Part shown: positions 7,683 to 16,302 of the stretch, in pieces
Position numbering within the stretch: the first letter of the stretch is position 1
How the letters are laid out: every line of letters starts with the position of its first letter
Assembly: GCA_037189785.1 (NCBI GenBank)
Contig: JBBCIP010000266.1
Span: 1-39,011, forward strand
Source: Govanella sp037189785
GTDB taxonomy: Bacteria; Pseudomonadota; Alphaproteobacteria; Sphingomonadales; Govanellaceae
DNA length: 39,011 bases
Direction: 5' to 3'
Program-made: the position numbers and the translations under genes
The notes under the pieces: generated by a model
Databases searched by the model: none
Told to the model about the DNA's origin: nothing
What the model saw: the letters and a program-made list of their open reading frames with translations, nothing else

Positions 7683-8945
7683 TCACACTGTGCCGCAACG
7701 CCCCATGGCAATACGCGCCGGAAGTTCTTTAAAGCCCCGGAAGCGAGCCCGTAAGTCGCGAACAGGGACACCATCCAATTCAAGCGTTGGAATGCGATTG
7801 ATCAATGTCTGAATTGCAATCCGGCCTTCGAGCCGCGCCAAGTTCATCCCGGCACAGGCATGAATGGAATGACCAAAGGCAATTTGAAAATTCGGCTTGC
7901 GGCTGATATCAAGATCATCGGCATGATCGAATTCCGACGGATCGCGATTGGCGGCACCGATGCACAGCGTTACTTGTGTCCCTTTCGGCATGTGTACACC
8001 GGCAACCTCGACGTCTTCGCTAGCAATCCGATTGTTCAATTGCACCGGGCTTTCATAGCGCAGGAATTCTTCAACCGCGTTTGTGATAAGATCCGGCGAC
8101 TGTTGTAATTTACGTTTCTGTTCCGGATGCGTCAGCAAAAGCCACAACCCATTGCCGATTAAATTGGTGGTGGTTTCATGACCGGCATTCAGCAAGAAAA
8201 TACAATTCTGCAATAGCTCAACTTCAGTCAGCTTCTCCCCATCATGTTCACCGATGATCAGGCGGCTTAAAACATCGGTATTGGGGTCCCCCAAATTTTT
8301 TCTGCGATCAGCCACAAGTATTTTCAGATAATCGATAAAGTCGGTGACCGCTTTGTTGCCTTCTTGAAAACGCTGCTCGGACAACACCGGTTCAAGCGCG
8401 CTCAAGATCGCCGTCGACCAGCCCCGCAACGGCGCCCGATCCGCGCGCGGCACTTCCAAAAGATTACCGATGATTTCAACAGGAATCTCGACCGCGAAAT
8501 CTTGAACAAGATCGAACGAAGCTTTTTGACGCAGACGATCCACAAGCTCATCGACCAATTTATAAAGATCGACTTCGAGACGTTTCAAATGCCGTGGCGT
8601 CAACGCCCCCATGATAATTTTCCGGACGCGCGTATGTAAGGGCGGATCATTAAAGACTAGGCTTGTGGTGTGATGTTCAAACAACGGGCTATCGCCGAAT
8701 TTTGGTGTAAATTCTTCTTTCTTATCGGATGAAAAGCGGCGATCGCGATAGACGGCCAAGCAATCAGCATAGCGCGTCAAGAAATATCCGTTCTCGATGG
8801 GATGGATCGGATCGTGGGCCTGCAAAGCCCGGTAAACAGGATACGGGTTATCGTAAAAGTCATCGGCCAAGCGTTTGGGGTCGAATGCCCGCGCCAATAC
8901 GTCACTATCCGTCGAATGCGCTGTTCCCGATGCCTGCTCAACCAT
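7683..8945 (-). CDS. Cytochrome P450 (soluble bacterial type)
   Basis: 420 residues with all core P450 motifs: the oxygen-activation helix AGHETTT (254-260), the ExxR pair EFLR (293-296), and the heme-thiolate loop FGHSIHACAGMNLARLEG with Cys364. No membrane anchor is present, so it is the soluble class needing separate ferredoxin/reductase partners, not seen here. AGGGA lies six bases before the ATG. It follows the thiolase by 72 bases on the same strand, forming a likely operon. Context suggests hydroxylation of a fatty-acid, terpenoid or steroid-like substrate feeding CoA-thioester breakdown, but the substrate cannot be read from the sequence. Confidence 0.93.
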   Translation of the reverse strand: MVEQASGTAHSTDSDVLARAFDPKRLADDFYDNPYPVYRALQAHDPIHPIENGYFLTRYADCLAVYRDRRFSSDKKEEFTPKFGDSPLFEHHTTSLVFNDPPLHTRVRKIIMGALTPRHLKRLEVDLYKLVDELVDRLRQKASFDLVQDFAVEIPVEIIGNLLEVPRADRAPLRGWSTAILSALEPVLSEQRFQEGNKAVTDFIDYLKILVADRRKNLGDPNTDVLSRLIIGEHDGEKLTEVELLQNCIFLLNAGHETTTNLIGNGLWLLLTHPEQKRKLQQSPDLITNAVEEFLRYESPVQLNNRIASEDVEVAGVHMPKGTQVTLCIGAANRDPSEFDHADDLDISRKPNFQIAFGHSIHACAGMNLARLEGRIAIQTLINRIPTLELDGVPVRDLRARFRGFKELPARIAMGRCGTV

Positions 8946-9017
8946 AGCTGTCCCTATTGTGAATTATTCGGTTTACTTCTGGCCTTTCTTCAACAATATC
9001 GGGCGGGCTCAAGAAGC

Positions 9018-10220
9018 TCAAGTCGCTTCGCGCTGCAACACCATGGCAGATCCGATGCCGGACGCCGCCGACGCCACCACCAGCCCAAGACCGGCGTTTT
9101 TATGATCCATCGCATCCAACACCGTCGACAGTAGAATAGCTCCGCTGGCCCCCAACGGGTGCCCTTTGGCGACATGACCGCCAAAAATGTTGACTTTAGA
9201 GCGATCGATGCCGGTATCCCGATAAAACAAGGCCGGGACCACCGCAAAAGCCTCCATATACTCAATGACATCCATATCTTGGAGCGATAACCCGGCTTTT
9301 GCCAAAGCTTTTTCCATCGCCAGCCGCCCAGCGGTTAACGATAAAACTGGATTTCCCCCGGCTTCGGCATAGCCCAGGACTTTGGCGCGGGGGGCAAGAT
9401 TGCGCCTCAGCCCTGCGGCCCGCGTGCCCAAAGCCGCAAGCCCGGCCCCATCGGCAATCCCCGGGCAATGGGCGATGGTGTGAACATGGTGGATCGACGT
9501 CATCCCCAAGGCCTTTTGAACAATCGGTGCATAGTGCTTGCCCAATTCCAGAAACGCCGGCTCCAATGCCGCCAGTGCATCCATCGTTTGTCCTGTTCGC
9601 ACATACTCATCGCGATCCGACACAACGATGCCGTCTTCGTTCTTGATCGGGATCAATGATTTTTCATACCCACCGACGTGTGCCGCAACCGCCCGGTCAT
9701 GCGATTCCAGCGTCACCGCATCGAGATCTTTGCGATCAACTGTTTCTTTGGTCGCCAACACATCGGCAGCCAAAGCAACCGGAATAAACTGGAGATCCGC
9801 AGAAAACTTTCGGTCGGTATAATAACTGGCTTTATCCGCCATGAACGGCACTTGCGACATCACCTCGACCCCACCGGCAAACGCAAATTCGGCACTTCCT
9901 GCCTGTATTTTATCGGCCACCGTTTGCACCGCCGAAAGCCCCGAGGTGCAGTAGTTGTTCAAGGTCCAAGCTGTTGCCTGTTCCGGCAATGCGGCGCGCA
10001 ATTTGGTGACCAAAGCCAGATGTCCGCCCTGCGTCCCCAATTGGCCGACACACCCCAAGGTTAGATGATCGATGTCTTTCATCGCCACACCATGGCGATC
10101 GACCAAGGCGTTGACCAATTGCCGAACCAGATCGGCGGGTTGGATTGCGTGAAAACCCGCGCCCGCTTTGCCTTTTGCACGCGGGGTCCGAACAGCATCG
10201 TAGATATAGAGATCCGGCAT
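9018..10220 (-). CDS. Thiolase (acetyl-CoA acyltransferase family), atypical active site
   Basis: 400 residues; AGGAGA six bases before the ATG. The nucleophile Cys91 lies in NNYCTSGLSAVQT, and the catalytic His354 in AKGHPLGASGA. Two usually conserved residues differ: the NEAF-type Asn is Met322 (EYMEAFAVVPALF), and the C-terminal acid/base Cys (C-x-G-G-x-G loop) reads VASAASGIGSAM, with Ser384 in its place. FadI-type thiolases also vary at the Asn site but keep the Cys. The protein may still cleave 3-ketoacyl-CoA, perhaps slowly or with an unusual substrate. It heads an operon with the P450 and is divergent from the amidohydrolase locus. Confidence 0.9.
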   Translation of the reverse strand: MPDLYIYDAVRTPRAKGKAGAGFHAIQPADLVRQLVNALVDRHGVAMKDIDHLTLGCVGQLGTQGGHLALVTKLRAALPEQATAWTLNNYCTSGLSAVQTVADKIQAGSAEFAFAGGVEVMSQVPFMADKASYYTDRKFSADLQFIPVALAADVLATKETVDRKDLDAVTLESHDRAVAAHVGGYEKSLIPIKNEDGIVVSDRDEYVRTGQTMDALAALEPAFLELGKHYAPIVQKALGMTSIHHVHTIAHCPGIADGAGLAALGTRAAGLRRNLAPRAKVLGYAEAGGNPVLSLTAGRLAMEKALAKAGLSLQDMDVIEYMEAFAVVPALFYRDTGIDRSKVNIFGGHVAKGHPLGASGAILLSTVLDAMDHKNAGLGLVVASAASGIGSAMVLQREAT

Positions 10221-10463
10221 ATGTTCTCCTGGGGTCTTCCCGCCTTCTTCCCTGCGTCTTCCCTGTATCTAACGGGGTGTAGCCTTAGGGATAGTCTTGG
10301 TTGAGATCCGATTCTATAAAGATTAGGCCAAATAAGTTTATTTATGCAAGACGCATGATTTGGCACTGCCAGACGGACGACTAAAATAATTTCTATAATA
10401 ATTACAATAGTTTGAAATTTCTTCAGCAGGTCTGCGCGCCGCCGCCGCCAAGATTTATCGGAC

Positions 10464-10511
10464 GCGTCATATAATTTATTTGACACATCCGATAATGATG
10501 CGTCATATAAA
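10464..10511 (+). promoter_or_regulatory. Promoter region with repeated GCGTCATATAA
   Basis: The 326-base divergent gap between the thiolase and the amidohydrolase contains two exact 11-base direct repeats, GCGTCATATAA at 10464-10474 and 10500-10510, 36 bases apart. A TTGACA hexamer (10480-10485) lies between them with a CATATA/TATAAA -10-like stretch in the second copy, giving a candidate promoter for the amidohydrolase. The repeats may be activator or repressor sites. Nothing else is recognisable in the gap. Confidence 0.4.
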
Positions 10512-10546
10512 CTTCACGAAACTTATAATGATCAGGGAGAATATCT

Positions 10547-11914
10547 ATGCGCTTGCCGTCAATCTGCGCTTTATTCGTAACGACGCTTTTGACTTCCCCC
10601 GCATTGTCCGCTTCCTCCGACCAGACGCCGCCTTCCGCTAAGACCACGGTTTACAAAAACGTCTCCATTATCGACGGCACCGGAGCCCCACTACGGTCCG
10701 GCATGACCATCGTTATTAAAGACGACCGCATTGATGCCGTCGTCCCGACCGCAAAAGTCAAAGCCCCGGCCGATGCCGAAGTCGTCGATGGCAGTGGGTG
10801 GTATGCAGTCCCTGGATTGATCGACAGCCATGTGCATATGGCAACCGACCCCGATCGGAAAAGCGCCGAAGCAATCATGCGCCGCTATCTTTATGGCGGC
10901 ATCACCACGGTGCGGGACATGGCCGGTGACGTGCGCGCTTTGGCCGATTTATCGCGCGCTGCTTTGATGAAAGAAATTCCCGCGCCGGATCTGCATTATG
11001 TTGCCTTGATGGCTGCACCGAACTTCTTCCACGATCGCCGCACCATTGCCTCGGCCCGTGGCGCCACCCCGGGCCAAGTACCGTGGATGCAATCGGTCAC
11101 ACCTGAAACGGATATGCCGCTTGCCGTTGCCATGTCGCGCGGCACTTGGGCTACAGCCATCAAAATCTACGCCAATCTCGAAGCGCCGATGGTCGACAAA
11201 ATCACCGCCGAAGCCCACCGCCAAGGATTTCTTGTCTGGGCCCATGGTATGGTGTTCCCAGCCACACCACGGAATGTTGTGGATGCCGGTGTCGATAGCA
11301 TTTCCCATGTTTGCTATATCGCTTATGAAGGCTCGGGCGTGACGCCACAAGGCTACCATGACCGCCAACAACCCGATTATGCGAAGCTTGACCCGACTGC
11401 ACCGGTCTATCGCGATTTGTTCCGCGACATGGCCAAGAAAAATATCGTGCTTGATCCGACGTTGCGGATTTACGCCGAGCGGGAAAAACAAATCGAGGAA
11501 AATAAAAATTCAGATTTCCCCTATCATTGCCCGACTGACTTCGCCGCGCGGTTGACCAAACTCGCTATCGATCAAGGCGTTGTTGTATCCGCCGGAACCG
11601 ATGGGCGGACTCCCATTGAAGATGCTTATCCGGCGCTCCATGAGGAAATAGAACTGATCCAAAATCGCGTCGGGTTATCGCCGATTGAAGCCATCAAAGT
11701 GGCAACCTATGGCGGTGCTAAATCACTTGGCAAAGAAAAAGATCTCGGCACGATTGAAGCCGGTAAGTTGGCCAATATCGTTTTCGTGACAAAAAATCCT
11801 GCGGAAAACGTGAGCAATCTGCGTTCGGTGGTAACAACCGTCAAACGCGGCACGGCTTACCCGCGCACCGATTATGTCCCTATTACCAAAGACGAAGCTC
11901 CTAAAAACTTCTGA
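10547..11914 (+). CDS. Periplasmic amidohydrolase (imidazolonepropionase-like)
   Basis: 455 residues; AGGGAGA before the ATG. A signal peptide covers about 1-22 (PALSAS). The amidohydrolase TIM barrel has H95-x-H97 in LIDSHVHM, the carboxylated-Lys candidate K206 in AIKIYAN, H233 in VWAHGM, H254 in SISHVCY and D352 in SAGTDGRTP, so all binuclear metal ligands are present. A beta-sandwich tail ends with LGTIEAGKLANIVFV. This exported subgroup includes Xaa-Pro/aryl-amide type hydrolases and cleaves amide or ester bonds; the exact substrate is unknown. It is the first gene of a plus-strand locus with a TonB receptor (36 bases on), an M19-like protein and a BASS symporter, suggesting it processes the imported compound. 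Confidence 0.9.
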   Translation: MRLPSICALFVTTLLTSPALSASSDQTPPSAKTTVYKNVSIIDGTGAPLRSGMTIVIKDDRIDAVVPTAKVKAPADAEVVDGSGWYAVPGLIDSHVHMATDPDRKSAEAIMRRYLYGGITTVRDMAGDVRALADLSRAALMKEIPAPDLHYVALMAAPNFFHDRRTIASARGATPGQVPWMQSVTPETDMPLAVAMSRGTWATAIKIYANLEAPMVDKITAEAHRQGFLVWAHGMVFPATPRNVVDAGVDSISHVCYIAYEGSGVTPQGYHDRQQPDYAKLDPTAPVYRDLFRDMAKKNIVLDPTLRIYAEREKQIEENKNSDFPYHCPTDFAARLTKLAIDQGVVVSAGTDGRTPIEDAYPALHEEIELIQNRVGLSPIEAIKVATYGGAKSLGKEKDLGTIEAGKLANIVFVTKNPAENVSNLRSVVTTVKRGTAYPRTDYVPITKDEAPKNF

Positions 11915-11949
11915 TAACCAACAACTCTAACCGTCCGGGAGGACACACT

Positions 11950-14109
11950 ATGAAGCATAATACATCATCACTCGCCATTCTTGTCGGCTTGGGCGCTGTC
12001 CTGTCGACCTCCGCATTCGCGCAATCACCGTCGACAACGTTTGAAGAAATCTTGGTGACGGCGTCGAAGCGCGGTGCCGTCAGCGTCCAAGATATTCCGT
12101 ATAACATTTCAGCCGTAACCGGCGCCTCGCTCGAACGCGCCGGGATCGATGACTTGAACGATTTTGCCCGCATGGTGCCGGGTTTGTCGACCATCGACAG
12201 CGGTCCGAACAACAAACAAATCGTCATTCGTGGTTTGGCGGCCTCGGCCGGAACCGAACAAGTCAGCGTTTATTATGACGAAATTCCAGCAGCCGGTGTC
12301 GGCGGCACCAACGTTCAACAAACCGACATGCGGTTGTATGACGTCGAACGCGTTGAAGTTCTGCGCGGGCCTCAAGGCACCTTGTATGGCGCCGGATCCC
12401 AAGCCGGTACGATCCGCTACATCATGAACAAGCCGAATGTAAACGAAGTCGAAGCCTCCATCGACGGCAGCCTGGGCTTCCGGTCACGGAACGGCGGCGA
12501 GCGCTGGTCATTCAACGGCATGATCAATGCCCCTGTCGTCCAAGATATCTTCGCGATACGCGTTGTGGGTTACTATCGGAACACCGACGGCTTCTTGAAG
12601 CGTCCGGATCGCAATGAAAAAGGTACGGATAAAGAAGAAACATACGGCGGCCGCATCATCGCCGACTTGCATTTGGGCGAAAACACCAAGCTTTCCGCAT
12701 CGGCCTATTATCAAGACACAAGCGTCGACGATAATCCGCGCGGCCTGCCAAATGCCGACATCAAACCAGGCTTTGTCTATGAGCCGTTCGATGACGAAGT
12801 GCAAATGTACAATTTGACACTCGAACATGACCTCGGTTGGGGGACGTTGACGGCGACAGGGTCGCTGTTCAAACGCTATACATTCTTCTCGTTTGACCAA
12901 TCACAATTCACCCCGGGTCGGTCAAATCGGATCAATCAACCGGCCGATACCGATACCTATAGCGGTGAAATTCGTTTTGCCTCTAATTTCGACGGCCCGT
13001 TCCAAATGATTGCCGGTGCGTTCTATCAGGATCGTAAGCGGGTATCGGATAGCTTCCTCGGTTTCGTTGATAACACCACCGGTGGGTTGACCAACGAAGA
13101 TCCGGCATTCTTCAACAACCAAGTCGCAAATTTCAGCAACAAAGCAATCTTTGGCGAAATCACCTATGACGTCACCGATCGCTTCAAACTGATGGCCGGC
13201 GCACGGGTGTTTGAACTGAAGCGGGATTCGCTCGCAACTCTGGTCGCCGATATTTTTGGCCGCCCGTTAGGCCCAGGCCCGCTTCTGAAATCAACGTTTA
13301 GCGACGTTGTGTGGAAGTTCCAGGCGTCCTACGACCTGACCGATGACACCTTGGTTTATATCACCTATTCGGAAGGGTTCCGAGAAGGCGGCGAAAACTC
13401 AACGGTGCTGGTCGGCACTATCCCGCCGACCTATGATCCTGACGTCGTGCAAAACTATGAAGTCGGGATAAAGTCTGAGTTTTTCAACAGACAAATGACT
13501 TTGAACAGCGCTCTTTATTACATGAAATGGAACGGTATTCAGGTCTCGACCTTTGATGATACCGGCGCTTTCACGTATATCAGCAATGCTGGCAAAGCAG
13601 AGTTATACGGCATCGAATTTGAGGGTGCTGTTCGCCCTGAAGCCATTGAAGGCTTCTCCGCCAACTTCAGCTTCCGCTATTCGCAGCAAAAATTGTCGCA
13701 AGACAATCCAGCGGCCTTTCCTCCTGGCTTACCACCAGCACCGCAAGCCGGTCTGAAAGGTGATCGGATTCCGCAAAGCTTCCCGATCCAGGCCAGCCTT
13801 GGTTTGGAACAACGCTTCCCGGTCGGTAACCTGGATGGCTATGTGCGTGGTGACATGACCTATACCGGCAAAGCCCGCACCCAGTTCAACACATTCGCAC
13901 CACAGTATCGCGAATGGGGTGACTTCTTCCTCACCAACCTGCGTATGGGTGTCGAGGCAGAAAAATGGAGTGCATCGATTTTTGCCCGTAATATCTTCAA
14001 TGTACGGGAGCCTGTCAGCTGGAGTGTCCAAGAGCGGGTCGGTATTCCCGATCTGGTTCAAACGACACCACCCCGTGAAATCGGCGTCCACGCCAGCTAT
14101 CGCTTCTAA
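11950..14109 (+). CDS. TonB-dependent outer-membrane receptor
   Basis: 719 residues; GGGAGG seven to eight bases before the ATG. It has a signal peptide ending SAFAQ, a TonB box in FEEILVTASKR (about 32-42), a plug domain to about 165 (DIPYNISAVTGASLERAGID, IVIRGLAAS, VEVLRGPQGTLYGAGSQAGT), then a long beta-barrel ending IGVHASYRF with the terminal Phe needed for outer-membrane insertion. It belongs to the large receptor group of aquatic Alphaproteobacteria that import diverse non-iron substrates. There is no N-terminal anti-sigma signalling extension. Its place between two predicted periplasmic hydrolases suggests uptake of an amide- or peptide-like compound. Confidence 0.95.
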   Translation: MKHNTSSLAILVGLGAVLSTSAFAQSPSTTFEEILVTASKRGAVSVQDIPYNISAVTGASLERAGIDDLNDFARMVPGLSTIDSGPNNKQIVIRGLAASAGTEQVSVYYDEIPAAGVGGTNVQQTDMRLYDVERVEVLRGPQGTLYGAGSQAGTIRYIMNKPNVNEVEASIDGSLGFRSRNGGERWSFNGMINAPVVQDIFAIRVVGYYRNTDGFLKRPDRNEKGTDKEETYGGRIIADLHLGENTKLSASAYYQDTSVDDNPRGLPNADIKPGFVYEPFDDEVQMYNLTLEHDLGWGTLTATGSLFKRYTFFSFDQSQFTPGRSNRINQPADTDTYSGEIRFASNFDGPFQMIAGAFYQDRKRVSDSFLGFVDNTTGGLTNEDPAFFNNQVANFSNKAIFGEITYDVTDRFKLMAGARVFELKRDSLATLVADIFGRPLGPGPLLKSTFSDVVWKFQASYDLTDDTLVYITYSEGFREGGENSTVLVGTIPPTYDPDVVQNYEVGIKSEFFNRQMTLNSALYYMKWNGIQVSTFDDTGAFTYISNAGKAELYGIEFEGAVRPEAIEGFSANFSFRYSQQKLSQDNPAAFPPGLPPAPQAGLKGDRIPQSFPIQASLGLEQRFPVGNLDGYVRGDMTYTGKARTQFNTFAPQYREWGDFFLTNLRMGVEAEKWSASIFARNIFNVREPVSWSVQERVGIPDLVQTTPPREIGVHASYRF

Positions 14110-14129
14110 TCAGAATAAGGGAGAGAAAT

Positions 14130-15368
14130 ATGACACGTTCAAAGCTTAGTCCCCAGTATCTAACCGGCCTTGACCGGCGTTCGTTTCTCTCCCTTTCTGC
14201 GGCCTCGGCAGCTCTGCTGCCGATGGTGGCCGCAACCACGACGCCAACCACCGCACTTGCCGCAAAAGCAAAAGGCTGGCGCGATCTGAACAAAACCATC
14301 GTCATCAATGGCCTTGGCGGTATCGGCAATCCGAATATCAAGCTTGAAGCCATGAAAGCCGGAACCGCAAGCAACAAAGGCAAAGCCATTGCCGAGGACC
14401 GCGCCAACAGCGTCGATGCTCGCGCCATTAAAGAAGCCCGCGAATCCGGGATGACTGCAGTCAATGTGACACTCGGCCATGTGGCCGGTGACAAAGAACC
14501 GTTTGAACAAAGCGTCAAAGATATTGCCGAATGGGATGCGCTCATTCGCAACAACCCAAAAGATTTGGTAAAGATTCTAACTGCCGCCGATATTCGCAAA
14601 GCCAAGAAAGATGGCAAAGTCGGTATCATTTATGGCTTCCAGAATACCCTAATGATGGGGGACGATGCATCGCGCGCCGATATATTTGCAAACCTCGGTG
14701 TTCGTATCATTCAGTTGACTTATAACCCGCGCAACAAAGTCGGTGATGGATCCATGGCGCCGGAAAATCAAGGTCTGACGGATCTTGGTCGTGAGCTGAT
14801 TGCACGGTTGCAAACCAATAAGGTGCTCGTCGATCTCAGCCACAGCGGTCAACAGACCTGTCTCGATGCGATCAAAGCGGCAACCGCACCCATCACCATT
14901 TCTCATACCGGCTGTCGCGCCTTGGCTGATTTACCACGCAATAAGACCGATGAAGAAATGCGACTGGTTGCCCAAGGCGGCGGCGTGGTCGGTATTTACT
15001 TCATGCCGTTCCTCAAGGTTGAATCCCGGCCGACCGCCGAAGATGTGGTGGCCCATATCGAGCATGCCATCAACGTCTGTGGCGAAGACCATGTCGGTAT
15101 CGGCACCGATGGCGGCACGACGCAAATCGACGATATGGAAACCTATCAAACCGCATTGCGCAATGAAGTCGAAGCCCGCGCCAAATCCGGCATCGGCGCC
15201 AAGGGTGAGCGCGCGGATACCTATCCCTTTATTCTTGATCTGCGCGGTCCGGGCCAATTCCAAAAGCTCGGCGATATGTTGGCGGCGCGTGGTCACAAAT
15301 CTGCTCGTATTGAGAAAATCCTCGGAGCCAACTTCTTACGTCTTTTCGAGGATGTTTGGACGGCCTAA
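14130..15368 (+). CDS. Tat-exported peptidase M19-like protein with altered metal site
   Basis: 412 residues; AAGGGAGAG before the ATG. The N-terminus carries a twin-arginine motif (DRRSFLSL, R16-R17) and a hydrophobic stretch ending ALAA. The barrel resembles membrane (renal) dipeptidase M19: LVDLSHSG (H238), ITISHTGCRALADLPRNKTD (H259, R270, N271) and GIGTDGG (D327). The N-terminal D-x-H-x-D metal motif is absent (IVINGLGGIGNPN instead), and the bridging Glu of the G-x-E-G loop is Gln171 in YGFQNT. Three of five usual zinc ligands are therefore missing, though the rest is well kept. It may be a distinct M19 subgroup with one or no metal. Operon position links it to the amidohydrolase and TonB receptor. 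Confidence 0.85.
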   Translation: MTRSKLSPQYLTGLDRRSFLSLSAASAALLPMVAATTTPTTALAAKAKGWRDLNKTIVINGLGGIGNPNIKLEAMKAGTASNKGKAIAEDRANSVDARAIKEARESGMTAVNVTLGHVAGDKEPFEQSVKDIAEWDALIRNNPKDLVKILTAADIRKAKKDGKVGIIYGFQNTLMMGDDASRADIFANLGVRIIQLTYNPRNKVGDGSMAPENQGLTDLGRELIARLQTNKVLVDLSHSGQQTCLDAIKAATAPITISHTGCRALADLPRNKTDEEMRLVAQGGGVVGIYFMPFLKVESRPTAEDVVAHIEHAINVCGEDHVGIGTDGGTTQIDDMETYQTALRNEVEARAKSGIGAKGERADTYPFILDLRGPGQFQKLGDMLAARGHKSARIEKILGANFLRLFEDVWTA

Positions 15369-15408
15369 CCGTCCATCGTCAATGTTGTATTTTTAAGGAT
15401 CACCGCGC

Positions 15409-16302
15409 GTGTCGGAAGACCTCATCTCCTACGTCAACACCGTCCTTGTTCCGGCCGGGTTGATGGCCATTATGTTCAGCCTTGGCTTGACATTGGCGCT
15501 CAAGGATTTCCAAAACTTGATTGCTCACCCACGCGCGGTCGCGGCCGGTTTAACGGGACATTTTTTGTGTTTACCGTTGCTTGGTCTGGCCATTGCTTAT
15601 CTTTTCCGCCTGCCCCCAGAAATGGCCGTTGGACTATTTATTCTGTCAGTTTGCCCGGCCGGCGTGACATCCAATGCCGTAACCTTTGCCGCCCGTGGTA
15701 ATGTGGCGCTCGCGGTTATTCTCACCACCTTGACCAGCGTTATCACCGTGGTGACGACGCCTGTTTTGATCAGTTGGGCGTTGTCTCATTTCTTTGACGG
15801 CACTGGGAATGTGCCGACCATCTCAATCCCCAATACCGTCCGCCAACTGGTGATGATGACGGTGGTGCCGATTGCCAGCGGCATGGTGGTGCGTCACTTC
15901 TTTCCCGCTTGGGCGGATCGTATGGTGATCTGGTTACGTCCTACATCGGTCATCATTTTGATTGCGGTGATTGTGTTCTCGTTGATCGTCAGTGTCGATC
16001 TGGTCATGGCCAACCTGCTTCACGCCGGACCGGCCGCATGGACCTTGAATGTGGCCGCTATGGGGGCCGGGCTCCTGATCGCCCGCATGTTCGGGCTCGG
16101 CCGCTCGGACTCCATGACGGTCGGGATCGAGGTCGGGATCCAAAACGCCACCATGGCGACGTTCTTGTCCCTATCCGTTCTGAACAGCTGGGCTTTGGCC
16201 ATAACACCGACCATTTACGGGTGTATCATGGTGATCAATGCCGGGCTGATGGTGCGGTTGATTAAACGGTACTGGAAAAGTGACGACGCTCAGGCAGCAT
16301 AA
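15409..16302 (+). CDS. BASS-family (bile acid:sodium symporter) transporter
   Basis: 297 residues from GTG at 15409 with AAGGA upstream. About nine to ten hydrophobic helices cover the protein; the GLTLALKDFQNLIAHPRAV segment after helix 1 and the VCPAGVTSNAVTFAARGNVALA loop (discontinuous Na+-site helix) are family hallmarks. BASS proteins couple Na+ influx to uptake of bile acids, keto acids, pantoate or other organic anions. It follows the M19-like gene by 40 bases and probably completes the operon by moving the released acid across the inner membrane. The 3' end overlaps the opposing BASS gene by 13 bases. Confidence 0.92.
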   Translation: MSEDLISYVNTVLVPAGLMAIMFSLGLTLALKDFQNLIAHPRAVAAGLTGHFLCLPLLGLAIAYLFRLPPEMAVGLFILSVCPAGVTSNAVTFAARGNVALAVILTTLTSVITVVTTPVLISWALSHFFDGTGNVPTISIPNTVRQLVMMTVVPIASGMVVRHFFPAWADRMVIWLRPTSVIILIAVIVFSLIVSVDLVMANLLHAGPAAWTLNVAAMGAGLLIARMFGLGRSDSMTVGIEVGIQNATMATFLSLSVLNSWALAITPTIYGCIMVINAGLMVRLIKRYWKSDDAQAA

